Source: Synechococcales cyanobacterium M55_K2018_004 (GTDB lineage: Bacteria; Cyanobacteriota; Cyanobacteriia; Elainellales; Elainellaceae). From it: DNA of 35,076 bases. This document shows, in pieces, positions 17,401-25,490 of the stretch. Numbering within the stretch: position 1 is the first letter of the stretch; each line of letters starts with the position of its first letter. The stretch is from contig DVEB01000047.1 of assembly GCA_015295905.1 (NCBI GenBank), positions 1-35,076 of the forward strand. Reading direction: 5' to 3'. The position numbers and the translations under genes are program-made. The notes beneath the pieces were generated by a model. The model ran no database searches, was not told the origin of the DNA, and was given only the letters and a program-made list of their open reading frames with translations.

Positions 17401-19034
17401 ATCTCCTCCCGAATCGAGTCAATCGGCGGGTTTGTCACCTGAGCAAACAACTGTTGAAAGTAGTCGTAGAGCAACTTGGGACGATCCGACAAAACTGGCA
17501 GTGGTGTGTCTGCTCCCATGGCACCGACAGCCTCCACGCCATCTCTTGCCATGGGGGTAAGTAATAGCCGCAGTTCTTCAAAAGTATAGCCAAAGGCGGT
17601 CTGCCGCTGAATCAACGGCAACGTCTTGTGAGCCTCTGCGAGGGAGATCAATTCCGGTTGCTGGTCTGATGCGGTTTGAATGTCTGCCAGATTGACCAGG
17701 TGTTGGTTTAACCATTCTCGGTAAGGGTGTGCTTTGGCGATCGCATTCTTGATCTCTTCATCGGCAACAATGCGTCCCTCTTCCATATTCACCAGGAACA
17801 TCCGCCCTGGCTGCAAGCGTCCTTTGAACGCAACGTTTTCGGGGGCAACGGGCAGCACCCCAGCCTCCGACGCCATAATCACCAAATCATCTTTAGTCAC
17901 GTAATAACGGGATGGCCGCAGACCATTCCGGTCTAACACCGCACCGATCATGGTTCCATCAGTAAAGGCGATAGACGCGGGGCCGTCCCACGGTTCCATC
18001 AGGCAGGCGTGGTATTCATAAAACGCCTTCTTCTCATCGCTCATGGATTCATGGCCAGCCCACGGTTCTGGGATCATCATCATTACCGCGTGGGGGAGCG
18101 ATCGCCCAGCCAACACCATCAATTCCAGAGCGTTGTCAAAGATCAGCGAGTCACTGCCATCGGGGTTAATCACCGGACGAATTTTTTGGATATCCTCGCC
18201 AAACAGGTCTGATTCAAACAATGACTGCCGGGCGTGCATCCAGTTGATGTTGCCACGCAGGGTGTTGATCTCACCGTTGTGCGCCACATACCGATAGGGG
18301 TGCGATCGCTCCCAACTGGGGAATGTATTCGTACTGAAGCGTGAATGCACCAACGCCAAGGCGCTCTCCATATCGGGATCACGCAGATCGGGGTAATATA
18401 ACCCCACCTGAATCGGCATCAACATCCCCTTATACACCAGCGTCCGCGCTGACAAACTGGCCGGATACCAGTAAGGGTCTTGGCCCGTAACCCGAATTGC
18501 CTGGTGGCAGCGCTTGCGAATCACATACAATTTCCGTTCAAAGGCCAGCGCATCCAGTCCTTCTGCCTTCTGGATGAAGACCTGTTGCACAAATGGCTCG
18601 CTCGCTTTGGCTGTTTTACCCAGTGACGAGTTATCCGTCGGCACTGCTCGCCATCCCAAAACATGTTGGCCTTCCTCGGCCACGATCTGTTCAAAAGTCT
18701 TGCGGCTCTGCTGCCGTACCGATGCATCGGGTGATGTATAGATCATCCCCACGCCGTACTGCCCCGCCTCAGGCAGAGAAATCCCTAGCTGCTCCGCTTC
18801 TTTTTGGAAGAACCGATGCGGCACTTGCATCAAGATTCCCGCCCCGTCGCCGGTATTCGTTTCGGCTCCACAGGCTCCCCGATGCTCTAAATTCACCAGA
18901 ATGGTTAACGCTTGTTCCACAATGGCGTGGGACTTTTTCCCTTTCATGTGAACCACAAACCCAACTCCACAAGCATCATGCTCGAACTGTGGGTCATACA
19001 ATCCCTGTTTGGGCGGTGATTGAAAGATGTGCAT
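14424..19034 (-). CDS. gltB: Glutamate synthase large subunit
   Basis: A 1536-residue GOGAT. Cys22 (HDACGVGF) is the expected N-terminal nucleophile of the glutaminase domain after removal of a short propeptide; [17 protein letters not shown] follows. The central and FMN domains contain [22 protein letters not shown] and the 3Fe-4S motif [15 protein letters not shown]. The C-terminal domain is the glycine-rich beta-helix ([23 protein letters not shown]). Pairing with gltD indicates the pyridine-nucleotide-dependent enzyme rather than a solitary ferredoxin form. I chose the ATG at 19034 because homologous proteins begin shortly before the nucleophilic cysteine. The frame is open to a TTG at 19115, and an ATG at 19085 is an alternative. 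I found no NtcA site (GTA-N8-TAC) upstream. Confidence 0.97.
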   Translation of the reverse strand: MHIFQSPPKQGLYDPQFEHDACGVGFVVHMKGKKSHAIVEQALTILVNLEHRGACGAETNTGDGAGILMQVPHRFFQKEAEQLGISLPEAGQYGVGMIYTSPDASVRQQSRKTFEQIVAEEGQHVLGWRAVPTDNSSLGKTAKASEPFVQQVFIQKAEGLDALAFERKLYVIRKRCHQAIRVTGQDPYWYPASLSARTLVYKGMLMPIQVGLYYPDLRDPDMESALALVHSRFSTNTFPSWERSHPYRYVAHNGEINTLRGNINWMHARQSLFESDLFGEDIQKIRPVINPDGSDSLIFDNALELMVLAGRSLPHAVMMMIPEPWAGHESMSDEKKAFYEYHACLMEPWDGPASIAFTDGTMIGAVLDRNGLRPSRYYVTKDDLVIMASEAGVLPVAPENVAFKGRLQPGRMFLVNMEEGRIVADEEIKNAIAKAHPYREWLNQHLVNLADIQTASDQQPELISLAEAHKTLPLIQRQTAFGYTFEELRLLLTPMARDGVEAVGAMGADTPLPVLSDRPKLLYDYFQQLFAQVTNPPIDSIREEIVTSPVTTIGAEKNLLKPTPESCHLIKLNTPILSDAELAKLKTINEAGFRAMTLPIVFDPKSGVAGLEAVLEDLFAQADAAIANGISILILSDRDISPTKAPIPALLAVSGLHHHLIRKGTRTRVGIVLESGEPREVHHFATLIGYGCGAINPYLAFETIGDMIHEGLLVNVDYATACKNYIKAATKGVIKVASKIGISTLQSYRGAQIFEAIGLNHSVIDKYFTWTASRIEGADLEVIAKEAILRHEHAFPDRPANGHVLDVGGEYQWRKEGEAHLFSPQTIHTLQRAVREGSYELYKQYAALVNEQNQKRFTLRGLLGFKPRQPIPIEEVEPIEAIMTRFKTGAMSYGSISKEAHEALAIAMNRIGGKSNTGEGGEDPERYTWTNERGDSKNSAIKQVASGRFGVTSLYLSQAKEIQIKMAQGAKPGEGGQLPGGKVYPWIAKVRHSTPGVGLISPPPHHDIYSIEDLAELIHDLKNANREARISVKLVSEVGVGTIAAGVAKAHADVVLISGFDGGTGASPQTSIKHAGLPWELGLAETHQTLVLNNLRSRIVVETDGQMKTGRDVAIAALLGAEEFGFATAPLVTLGCIMMRVCHLNTCPVGVATQNPELRKNFMGDPEYTVNFMKFVAQEVREIMAELGFRSLNEMVGRTDVLEAKQAVDHWKAKGIDLSKILYQPDVGPEVGRYCQIPQDHGLDKSLDMTVLLDLCEPAIARGEKVHATLPIKNTNRVVGTILGNEITKRHWDGLPEDTVHLHFQGSAGQSFGAFVPRGVTLELEGDANDYLGKGLSGGKIILYPPKGSSFAAEDNIIAGNVAFYGATSGEAYISGMVGERFCVRNSGVRAVVEAVGDHGCEYMTGGKVVVLGATGRNFAAGMSGGIAYILDEAGDFATRCNTQMVMLEPMEDPEEIAEIHQLIQNHANYTHSKKAAKVLANWNEMLPKFVKVMPKDYKRMLECIREAIASGLSGDEALNAAFEKNARDVARVGGS

Positions 19035-19549
19035 TGCGATGGATATCTGGGTGATGCGAAGGGACGGTGTGTGAGAGAGCGACATATCAACTCTCACACT
19101 GTATGAATTTTCCAATAGAGGCGGCCAACACTCTCTTCTCTTAAGGAAAGCGTCAGAAATGTTAAAGAAAACGTCACATTTGAATCACGGTTGAAACCGC
19201 ATGATGATGCTAACGTTCACCTAAATGATTGACCAAGGCACAGCTCAGCGTAATGAGCGTTTTTCAAATCATGCTGTGGGTTGTAAATCAAATGAAATAA
19301 TGTCAGCAAATAATGATTTTTATGAGGACTACACGCTTAAATCGATGTGAATGTTCGCATTGCTGTTTTAACTAGATCTCGTGTAGCGCAACATAGTTGA
19401 GGCTAAGATTTTTCCTCCGCGCCTGGAATACTCAGCGCCCTGGCATCCCAACGTTGGTCAGGGGGCAGGTTGAGTTCATCTTCCGGGGATGGCAACTGGC
19501 ACCAGCTCCAGATATGGCGCGACACGTATAGATTATAGATTAGGGAGTC

Positions 19550-19577
19550 GCATTAAATCAAAAGCATTAAATCAAAA
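19550..19577. repeat. Tandem duplication, 14 bp x 2
   Basis: GCATTAAATCAAAA is repeated exactly. Confidence 0.9.
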
Positions 19578-19671
19578 GAAATAAGCAGCAAAAAATACAG
19601 AAATTTTATAGTGAATGAGTAAGCGCTTGTGATGAGGGCGATCGCCCTGTTCCAGTCCATTAGCCTGCTAC

Positions 19672-19757
19672 TATGGCGCTACGTGCTCATGGTGTAAAAC
19701 GCTTTTGGGGGAAATCCTGCTCGCGGGGTTTCCCCAAACAAAAAACGTTGCCCGACA
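19672..19757 (-). repeat. Family B element, truncated (B3)
   Basis: A reversed copy begins with TATGGCGCTACGTGCTCATG and carries stem arms AACGCTTTTGGGGGAAA and GGTTTCCCC. The far terminus (CATAGGTTAGG... type) is missing; sequence similarity stops near 19757. Confidence 0.75.
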
Positions 19758-19761
19758 TTGT

Positions 19762-19797
19762 TATTAGCTAGGTTATTAGTATTAGCTAGGTTATTAG
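19762..19797. repeat. Tandem duplication, 18 bp x 2
   Basis: TATTAGCTAGGTTATTAG is repeated exactly. Confidence 0.9.
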
Positions 19798-19811
19798 CCA
19801 GCTCTAAATTC

Positions 19812-19862
19812 GTAATGATTGGTTGAGTTGTAGGCACAGCTCGCAACCCAACCAATCATTAC
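19812..19862. repeat. Long hairpin, 19-bp stem
   Basis: GTAATGATTGGTTGAGTTG (19812-19830) pairs with CAACCCAACCAATCATTAC (19844-19862) with one mismatch, around a 13-base loop. The TTGGTTG/CAACCAA core resembles dispersed cyanobacterial hairpins, but this copy does not belong to families A, B or C. Confidence 0.85.
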
Positions 19863-19917
19863 TTGAATACCATTACTCGTGATTCAGTAGCTCAGCGTTG
19901 CCCTCAAAGCATACCCA

Positions 19918-20231
19918 GCAGTTTCTCTAGGACAATTCACGTTAATCAACGACATCATTGGTGGATTCTTGATTCTGTTTGAAAACGATTATCTAGTTGG
20001 CGATTACATTAAGGCCGGGAAAGAGGAAGAACGAGTTATCGAAGGAGCAGTTGAGGCGATCGCGCTGCAAGCGACGTATATTCGTCATCTTGATGGACAG
20101 TTGCAAAGTATCCGCAATAGCAAAGTATCCGCAATAGCGAAATTGACCCGATCGTCAACTACTCGAAACAATATTCCTATGCTAGCGTCGAGGTTCCAAT
20201 TCCTCTAGGCTTAAAAAGCGCTGACCAATGA
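19918..20231 (+). pseudogene. MscS mechanosensitive channel fragment, frameshifted
   Basis: The first frame reads AVSLGQFTLINDIIGGFLILFE, then NDYLVGDYIKAG and IRHLDGQLQSIRNS, matching the pore-helix end and beta domain of MscS channels. A 17-bp tandem duplication (20105-20121, 20122-20138) then shifts the frame. Removing one copy restores IRNSEIDPIVNYSKQYSYAS and then VEVPIPLG, up to the TGA at 20229-20231. The N-terminal membrane part and the C-terminal cytoplasmic domain are absent, and an in-frame stop lies just upstream (about 19889). In the family, the intact protein releases solutes on hypo-osmotic shock. This fragment cannot make a channel. Confidence 0.88.
20105..20138. repeat. Tandem duplication, 17 bp x 2, causing a frameshift
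   Basis: AAAGTATCCGCAATAGC is repeated exactly inside the MscS fragment. Seventeen is not a multiple of three, so it breaks the reading frame. Confidence 0.95.
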
Positions 20232-20300
20232 CTCGCACGTCTGCTGGCAGTTTGGGATGAAACTGACACGTCAAGGAACGACGAACCTGTCTGGTTTCCA

Positions 20301-20326
20301 GGTCTTTATAAATGGTCTTTGTAAAT
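20301..20326. repeat. Tandem near-duplication, 13 bp x 2
   Basis: GGTCTTTATAAAT and GGTCTTTGTAAAT are adjacent, one mismatch, in the decayed region before pap. Confidence 0.8.
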
Positions 20327-20493
20327 GATGCAGGTGGCAGAATATGCCGTCACAACTTCACCATGAGCAATTCCAATTAGCGTCAATTCTTAGGATTGGA
20401 TTAACGGCAACACTGGCTAGAGAAAGCATCGGTTAGGCTGGACTCGGATTGACTCAATTGCTATTGCATCCCAACACAGAACTGCTTCAGCCC

Positions 20494-21987
20494 ATGTTGC
20501 TAGACACGCTTGACCTGGAAGCCCGCCTCAGCAAGGAAGAATACCGCCAGCAAATGGATTCGCTCAAATCGCAACTGCGATCGCTCCAAAATGCCTGTTG
20601 GGAGAAGCAATTGCCAGTTATCTTGGTGCTGGAAGGTTGGGCCAGTGCGGGCAAAGGCAGTTTGGTAAAAAAGATGGTGGACTGCATGGACCCACGGGGA
20701 TTTACGGTTCACCCTATCCTAGAACCCACGGAAGAAGAAAAGCGATATCCTTTCCTGTGGCGCTTCTGGAAAAGATTACCAGCTAAGGGTAAAATCGGTG
20801 TCTTTTACCACAGTTGGTACACCCACGTCCTGGAAGATCGGTTGTTTGGTCGGGTGGCTGCGGCTAGGGTTCCAGCAGTGATGCAACAGATCAATGCCTT
20901 TGAGCGACAACTGGCCGATGATGGAGTGGCGATCGCCAAATTCTGGATCCACCTCAGCCGCAAGGAACTCAAGCAACGACTGAAGCAGTATGCTGAAGAC
21001 CCACTCGATTCCTGGCGGGTGCGCCCCGAAGACTGGCAACAGCACAAAAACTACGACAAGTATGCTGCTTTCGCAGAAGACATGGTGGTTCAGACCGGCA
21101 CTGGCTCTGCCCCTTGGACCTTGGTTGAAGGCGAGTGTCCCCGTTGGGCTAGGGTAAAGGTCTTCACACAGGTGGCAGCAACCCTGACCGAAGCGCTCGA
21201 TCGCCTCCAGATTGCCCCCCCTCCACTGCGGCTCGAACCTCAGTCTAAACTGGAACCCACAGAGCCTGACCTGTTAAGTGCAGTCGATCTTTCCCTCAGC
21301 CTAAGCGAGGCCGAGTATCGTCAGCAACTGAAACAAGAGCAAGTAACCTTGCGGGAACTACAACTCAAAATCCACAACCACAAAATTCCTGTCTTAGTCA
21401 TTTTTGAAGGGTGGGATGCCGCAGGCAAGGGCGGGGCCATCAAGCGACTGACAGAAACCCTTGATCCCCGCAGTTATTTTGTGCATCCCTTTGCAGCCCC
21501 TACCGATGAAGAAAAACAACACCATTATCTCTGGCGCTTCTGGCGGCAGCTCCCCACAGCGGGAACCATTGGTATTTTCGATCGCAGTTGGTATGGGCGC
21601 GTCTTGGTGGAACGCGTCGAAGGCTTTGCCAGCGATGCCGAGTGGCGCCGTGCCTACCGAGAAATCAACGAGTTTGAAGCCCAATTAGTGTCTGCAAACT
21701 ATGTGTTGCTGAAGTTCTGGCTCCACATCAGCCCAGAAGAACAGTTGCGTCGATTTAGCGATCGCCAAGATGACGAGTTCAAGCAGTACAAACTCACTGA
21801 GGAAGACTGGCGCAATCGTCAGAAATGGGACTTGTACCACGTCGCAGTGAACCAGGCCATCCAGCGCACCCACACCACACTGGCGCCCTGGCACTTAATT
21901 CCTGCCAATAACAAGTTCTATGCCCGAGTGCGGGTGATTGAGGTCGTGACCCAGGCGATCCGGAAAGCTCTGCGCGATCGCAACTAA
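20494..21987 (+). CDS. pap: Polyphosphate:AMP phosphotransferase (two-domain PPK2)
   Basis: A 497-residue tandem PPK2 protein, the usual length for Pap. Such enzymes transfer phosphate from polyphosphate to AMP, giving ADP. The C-terminal domain is canonical: Walker A GWDAAGKGG, then DPRSYFVHPFAAPTDEEK and FDRSWYGRVLVERV. The N-terminal domain is divergent: GWASAGKGS, with FYHSWYTHVLEDRL in place of FDRSWYGRVLVERV. This suggests only the second half is catalytic, as reported for this class. I chose the ATG at 20494 because it begins at the conserved LEARLSKEEYRQQM region; a TTG at 20449 is an alternative. No clear Shine-Dalgarno is seen for either. The stop codon TAA touches repeat element A3. 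Confidence 0.9.
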   Translation: MLLDTLDLEARLSKEEYRQQMDSLKSQLRSLQNACWEKQLPVILVLEGWASAGKGSLVKKMVDCMDPRGFTVHPILEPTEEEKRYPFLWRFWKRLPAKGKIGVFYHSWYTHVLEDRLFGRVAAARVPAVMQQINAFERQLADDGVAIAKFWIHLSRKELKQRLKQYAEDPLDSWRVRPEDWQQHKNYDKYAAFAEDMVVQTGTGSAPWTLVEGECPRWARVKVFTQVAATLTEALDRLQIAPPPLRLEPQSKLEPTEPDLLSAVDLSLSLSEAEYRQQLKQEQVTLRELQLKIHNHKIPVLVIFEGWDAAGKGGAIKRLTETLDPRSYFVHPFAAPTDEEKQHHYLWRFWRQLPTAGTIGIFDRSWYGRVLVERVEGFASDAEWRRAYREINEFEAQLVSANYVLLKFWLHISPEEQLRRFSDRQDDEFKQYKLTEEDWRNRQKWDLYHVAVNQAIQRTHTTLAPWHLIPANNKFYARVRVIEVVTQAIRKALRDRN

Positions 21988-22055
21988 TACCGATTCCGTC
22001 GGCTATTGAGTTGGTTTGTTGTGATGTGAAATGTGCGCACAGCCCATATTTCACA
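21988..22055 (+). repeat. Family A element, left part only (A3)
   Basis: TACCGATTCCGTCGGC and the TTGAGTTGGTTTGTTGTG arm are present, then a diverged loop (GTGAAATGTGCGCACAG...TTTCAC). The right terminus is missing. It starts on the base after the pap stop codon. Confidence 0.8.
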
Positions 22056-22073
22056 GTGCTAGGCGACTAGGAT

Positions 22074-22096
22074 GTGTTACGGCCATTGCCTAACGC
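22074..22096. repeat. Short hairpin repeat (D1)
   Basis: GTGTTACGGC-CATT-GCCTAACGC belongs to a small hairpin type common in cyanobacterial spacers. A second copy lies at 29006-29032. Confidence 0.7.
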
Positions 22097-22126
22097 CTGA
22101 ATTGACTAATGCCTGATAAGACCTGA

Positions 22127-22225
22127 TAGGAATCCGTCTGTAAAGTAGCAGTTTGTCGTGGTGTAAAACGTGCAGCGCACGTTTTACACCACGACAAACT
22201 GACTCAATAACCGACGGAGTCGGTA
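22127..22225 (-). repeat. Family A element with perfect 25-bp stem (A4)
   Basis: A complete reversed copy bounded by TA. Stem arms 22149-22173 and 22177-22201 pair perfectly around AGC. Termini: TAGGAATCCGTCTG and CCGACGGAGTCGGTA. Confidence 0.95.
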
Positions 22226-22299
22226 TGATAATTATTTTATTGTCACGCTAGTCGCCTCATCAGGCAGAGTCTCAGAAGCTCAGACCCAAAGCCTCAGCA

Positions 22300-23445
22300 T
22301 CAGATCCGAAACACAGGCAAGGTGAAGTGAAAACAACTGCCCCGGCCTAGTTCAGAATCAACCCAGATTTGCCCATAGTGCGCCTTCACAATGCGTTGAC
22401 AGAGCGCCAGGCCAATGCCGTACCCTTCCGTCGCCTCATCGCGTTCCAGGCGGAAGCGGTCTTCAAAAATGCGTTCGCGGTTTTCCGCTGGGATCCCTGG
22501 ACCGGTGTCACAGACACTCACCTGGACCTTTTGAGTGGTGCGATGCAACGCACTCACCTCAATTGTGCCGCCTGTTGGGGTGTACTTAATCGCATTGTCC
22601 AGCAAGTTAATGATGACCTGACGGACTCGGTCAGGGTCGGCAAACACCAAGGGTAAATCACTGGGAATGTCCACCTTGAGGTGCTGCATCTTTGACTCCG
22701 ACTGGTTACTCAGGCGATCGAGAATTTCCAGGCATAACTCGCCCAAATTAAGCTTTTGGGGCTGAATTTGCAGTTGCGAGCTAGTCGTCCGGGCTGCCTG
22801 CAGAATGTCGGTAATCATCCGATCAATGGCTTTGCTCTGGGTGCGGGCGTGACGCAACAACTGAGACATCATCTCAGGAGTCATACGGACGTAGCGTTCC
22901 TGTTGCTGCGGATCGAGTCCCATTTCTAGGGTTTCTAGAGCAATGGAAACTGCCGTTAGGGGATTCCGCAGGTCATGGGCTAGCATTGCAATCAATCGCT
23001 CTTTGAACTGAAGCTGAGCCTGCAACTCTTCCATTTCCTGGCGGAGCCGAAAGATTTCGTCCGTCAGCTTCAATATTTCTGAGTACTGATTCAGCGATTG
23101 CAGCGGTGGAGCAGGCTGGTCGCCATCCAGCCCTACCGAATCTTCCAGTGATTGTTGCCAGCGTGGCCACCAAGTTTCCACCTGAGCAATCAGGTTGCTG
23201 CCGGCAAGGGTCTGCCGCGGCTCAGGATAGATCTTCACCAGAGTTGGTGTCGCAACCAACTTAAAGTGTTCTGCCAAGTGGGGTTGCTCTCCCACGTCGA
23301 TGACCTGCAAATCAAAATCGTGAATTTGCCTAAGTTGCTCTAAGTGCTCCTGAATCTGTCGATTTTTGTCACCGGAACTGGGGCGCTTGTCAATAAAGAG
23401 CAAGAGCTGAAGCGGGACTTTTGAGCAATTAGTCTGGGTAGACAT
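22300..23445 (-). CDS. sasA: Circadian output histidine kinase SasA
   Basis: A 381-residue kinase. Residues about 10-95 form the KaiB-like/thioredoxin-fold sensory domain that docks on KaiC (LQLLLFIDKRPSSGDKN, LQVIDVGEQPHLAEHF, ATPTLVKIYPEPRQTLAG). A helical segment (LTDEIFRLRQEMEELQAQ) leads to the HisKA box MLAHDLRNPLTA, with His157 as phosphate acceptor. The ATPase domain has DNAIKYTPTGG, CDTGPGIP and GYGIGLALC. In the clock pathway SasA is stimulated by KaiC and phosphorylates RpaA. Domain order and length match the family. Start: ATG at 23445 with GGAG five bases upstream; an upstream TTG at 23484 lacks that support. No kai genes are in the window. Confidence 0.95.
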   Translation of the reverse strand: MSTQTNCSKVPLQLLLFIDKRPSSGDKNRQIQEHLEQLRQIHDFDLQVIDVGEQPHLAEHFKLVATPTLVKIYPEPRQTLAGSNLIAQVETWWPRWQQSLEDSVGLDGDQPAPPLQSLNQYSEILKLTDEIFRLRQEMEELQAQLQFKERLIAMLAHDLRNPLTAVSIALETLEMGLDPQQQERYVRMTPEMMSQLLRHARTQSKAIDRMITDILQAARTTSSQLQIQPQKLNLGELCLEILDRLSNQSESKMQHLKVDIPSDLPLVFADPDRVRQVIINLLDNAIKYTPTGGTIEVSALHRTTQKVQVSVCDTGPGIPAENRERIFEDRFRLERDEATEGYGIGLALCQRIVKAHYGQIWVDSELGRGSCFHFTLPVFRI

Positions 23446-23446
23446 T

Positions 23447-23472
23447 GTCTCCACGAGATGTCTCCACGAGAT
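23447..23472. repeat. Tandem duplication, 13 bp x 2, over the sasA ribosome-binding site
   Basis: GTCTCCACGAGAT is repeated exactly. On the sasA strand each copy carries GGAGAC, so the Shine-Dalgarno sequence is present twice; the proximal one is correctly spaced from the ATG at 23445. Confidence 0.9.
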
Positions 23473-23540
23473 TTGGCAGGGCAAACTGCAGCTGAATCAT
23501 ACTGCTCCCACGCAAGAGCCGTTGCAACAGGCAACACTTT

Positions 23541-23592
23541 AAGTTGTACTTATACACTATCTCGTTAAGTTGTACTTATACACTATCTCGTT
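23541..23592 (-). repeat. Tandem duplication, 26 bp x 2, upstream of sasA
   Basis: An exact 26-bp direct repeat. Read toward sasA, each unit contains AGTGTATAAGTA, a plausible -10 element (TATAAG). The duplication may therefore double a sasA promoter box. No matching -35 can be named with confidence. Confidence 0.85.
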
Positions 23593-24206
23593 TTGTGTAG
23601 GAATTTATCCTGCGATCGCAATGCGTTGGGTAACTTAAAATTCAGAGCATGGTACGCCTGTCAGCGACATACCGCCTGTTTCACGCCAGCCAATCTGTAG
23701 CTTCGGTAAACTAGTAAAAGCAAGAACCCGTCAGGGCAGATCACATCATTGGCCGTATAGGTGGGAGGAACGGAGCATGAAAGCCTCCTAAACTTTTGTT
23801 TCCTATTGTTGCGTTTGCCGGGGTGGTGTAGCCCATAGAGCATAGTCATCACTCGGTCACCATGTTGAGCCAAAGGCACAATATTGCATTTTGTAGTGAA
23901 CTGTTTTGCAGTCAATTTCAGTCAATTTTCCAGTGATAGCGGTGTGCAGCTGCGTTCAGGACAAACAACAGCACTAAGGCGTGCTTCGTGCGTCACAGCG
24001 CCGTACTGAATCAACGCACACGGCGCTATGGGTACAGCAGCAGCAGTCCTCTCGCTGGGGGGCGTTCCCAAATTCCCACGTTTTGATGAGGAAAACTGCT
24101 GTATCAAACGCTGAATTCGTTGGCTGGATTGACAATGTTCCTCCTCGTTTCCTCCAGGGCACGCGAGAATGAACATTATTCATGAAGGTTAACTTGGGCG
24201 GGCATC

Positions 24207-25394
24207 ATGAAAATCCTGGCTTTGGCTTGGGAGTTTCCTCCCCGAATTGTTGGAGGAATCGCCCGTCATGTCGCAGAACTCTATCCAGAACTGGCCAAAC
24301 TGGGTCACGAAATCCACGTGATTACCGTTGAGTTTGGTCAGGCACCGGGTTACGAAGTGGTTGAGGGCATCCACGTTCACCGAGTGCCTGTTGGCCCCAG
24401 CCATGATTTCTTTCACTGGGTCGCCAATATGAATGAGAGCATGGGACGACACGGCGGCAAGGTTTTGCAAGAAGATGGTCAGTTTGACCTGATCCATGCC
24501 CATGACTGGCTGGTGAGCGATGCGGCGATCGCCCTCAAGCACACCTTCCGGATTCCCCTGATTGCCACCATCCACGCCACCGAGTTCGGTCGTCACAGCG
24601 GGCTACATAACCCTACCCACCACTACATCCACGACAAAGAGCGACTATTGGCCCACGAAGCCTGGCGCGTCATTGTTTGTACCAACTACATGCGCCACGA
24701 AGTCGCGCGGGTGATCCACACCCCCTGGGACAAGATCGATGTGGTCTACAACGGCATCCGCCCTGGGAAAAAGCCCTCCCGCGACGAGTTCGATTACTGG
24801 GAGTTTCGTCGCCGCTTTGCTGCCGACCCAGAACGCATTGTCTACTATGTCGGTCGCATGACCTACGAGAAGGGTATTCATGTGCTGCTCGATGCCGCTC
24901 CCAAAGTGCTGTGGGAGATGGAGAGAGCCGTCAAGTTTGTGATCATCGGCGGGGGCCATACCGACCATCTGAAGCGACAGGCAGGGGAACTTGGCATCTG
25001 GGACAAGTGCTATTTTGCTGGGTTTATGCCCGACCGCGAACTCGACCACTTTCAGACAATCGCCGACTGTGCCGTGTTTCCCAGCCTGTACGAACCCTTT
25101 GGCATTGTGGCACTCGAGAGCTTTGCTGCACGGGTGCCGGTCGTGGTTTCTAATGCGGGTGGTTTCCCAGAGGTGGTGCAACACTCCAAGACGGGGATTG
25201 TTACCCAGGCAGGCAACGCCGACTCCCTGGCTTGGGGCATCTTGGAGGTGCTGAAAAATCCAAGCTATGCCAAGTGGTTGGTCGATAATGCCTATGCCGA
25301 GCTAGACGACAAGTTTTGTTGGGCAAAGTTGGCAGTACAGACTGCAGCCATCTACACCCGGGTAGTGCAGGAGCGACAACAGGTAGACTGGTGA
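24207..25394 (+). CDS. GT4-family glycosyltransferase
   Basis: A 395-residue GT-B fold enzyme. The N-terminal half begins MKILALAWEFPPRIVGGIAR, the glycine-rich acceptor-side start of GT4 and starch-synthase-like enzymes. The C-terminal half has YYVGRMTYEKGIHVLLDA and the donor-binding signature EPFGIVALES, with two glutamates seven residues apart. Retaining GT4 enzymes use nucleotide-sugars to build polysaccharides, glycolipids or glycogen-like polymers. The sugar and acceptor cannot be read from the sequence. It is cytoplasmic with no membrane segment. The ATG at 24207 is preceded by GGGCGG. The helicase gene follows 96 bases later on the same strand, probably by chance. Confidence 0.9.
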   Translation: MKILALAWEFPPRIVGGIARHVAELYPELAKLGHEIHVITVEFGQAPGYEVVEGIHVHRVPVGPSHDFFHWVANMNESMGRHGGKVLQEDGQFDLIHAHDWLVSDAAIALKHTFRIPLIATIHATEFGRHSGLHNPTHHYIHDKERLLAHEAWRVIVCTNYMRHEVARVIHTPWDKIDVVYNGIRPGKKPSRDEFDYWEFRRRFAADPERIVYYVGRMTYEKGIHVLLDAAPKVLWEMERAVKFVIIGGGHTDHLKRQAGELGIWDKCYFAGFMPDRELDHFQTIADCAVFPSLYEPFGIVALESFAARVPVVVSNAGGFPEVVQHSKTGIVTQAGNADSLAWGILEVLKNPSYAKWLVDNAYAELDDKFCWAKLAVQTAAIYTRVVQERQQVDW

Positions 25395-25490
25395 TCTACA
25401 CCTATCTCAAGTACGTTTGAACTGCACAGGTGCCTCTCCTCTGCTACAGTAAAAACACGTTTGACTACCGTGTGCTCCTCTTCGGTTTTG

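Larger units (their letters stand above)
19035..20493. other. Decayed divergent spacer between gltB and pap
   Basis: It contains the gltB leader, two exact tandem duplications (19550-19577, 14 bp; 19762-19797, 18 bp), a truncated family B element (B3), a 19-bp-stem hairpin (19812-19862), the MscS pseudogene (19918-20231) and a further 13-bp near-duplication (20301-20326). No intact gene is seen. A minus-strand open stretch at about 20181-20387 is discussed in the findings. Confidence 0.7.
21988..22299. other. Convergent gap with elements A3, D1 and A4
   Basis: The gap between pap and sasA 3' ends is almost entirely repeat: a half family A element, a short GTGTTACGGC/GCCTAACGC hairpin, then a complete family A element in the opposite orientation. 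No gene is seen. Confidence 0.8.
23446..24206. other. Divergent spacer between sasA and the GT4 gene
   Basis: It holds two tandem duplications close to sasA (23447-23472 and 23541-23592). The rest (23600-24160) shows only short unconvincing frames on both strands. Near the glycosyltransferase start is a small palindrome ATGAA-CATTA-TTCAT (about 24170-24184) that could be an operator. No RNA gene is recognised. Confidence 0.5.

Noticed and set aside
19086-19400. NtcA-binding site upstream of gltB
   Set aside because: I searched for GTA-N8-TAC and saw no acceptable match.
23661-24183. Several 60-85 codon frames upstream of the GT4 gene
   Set aside because: They overlap each other on both strands, with irregular composition and no motif.
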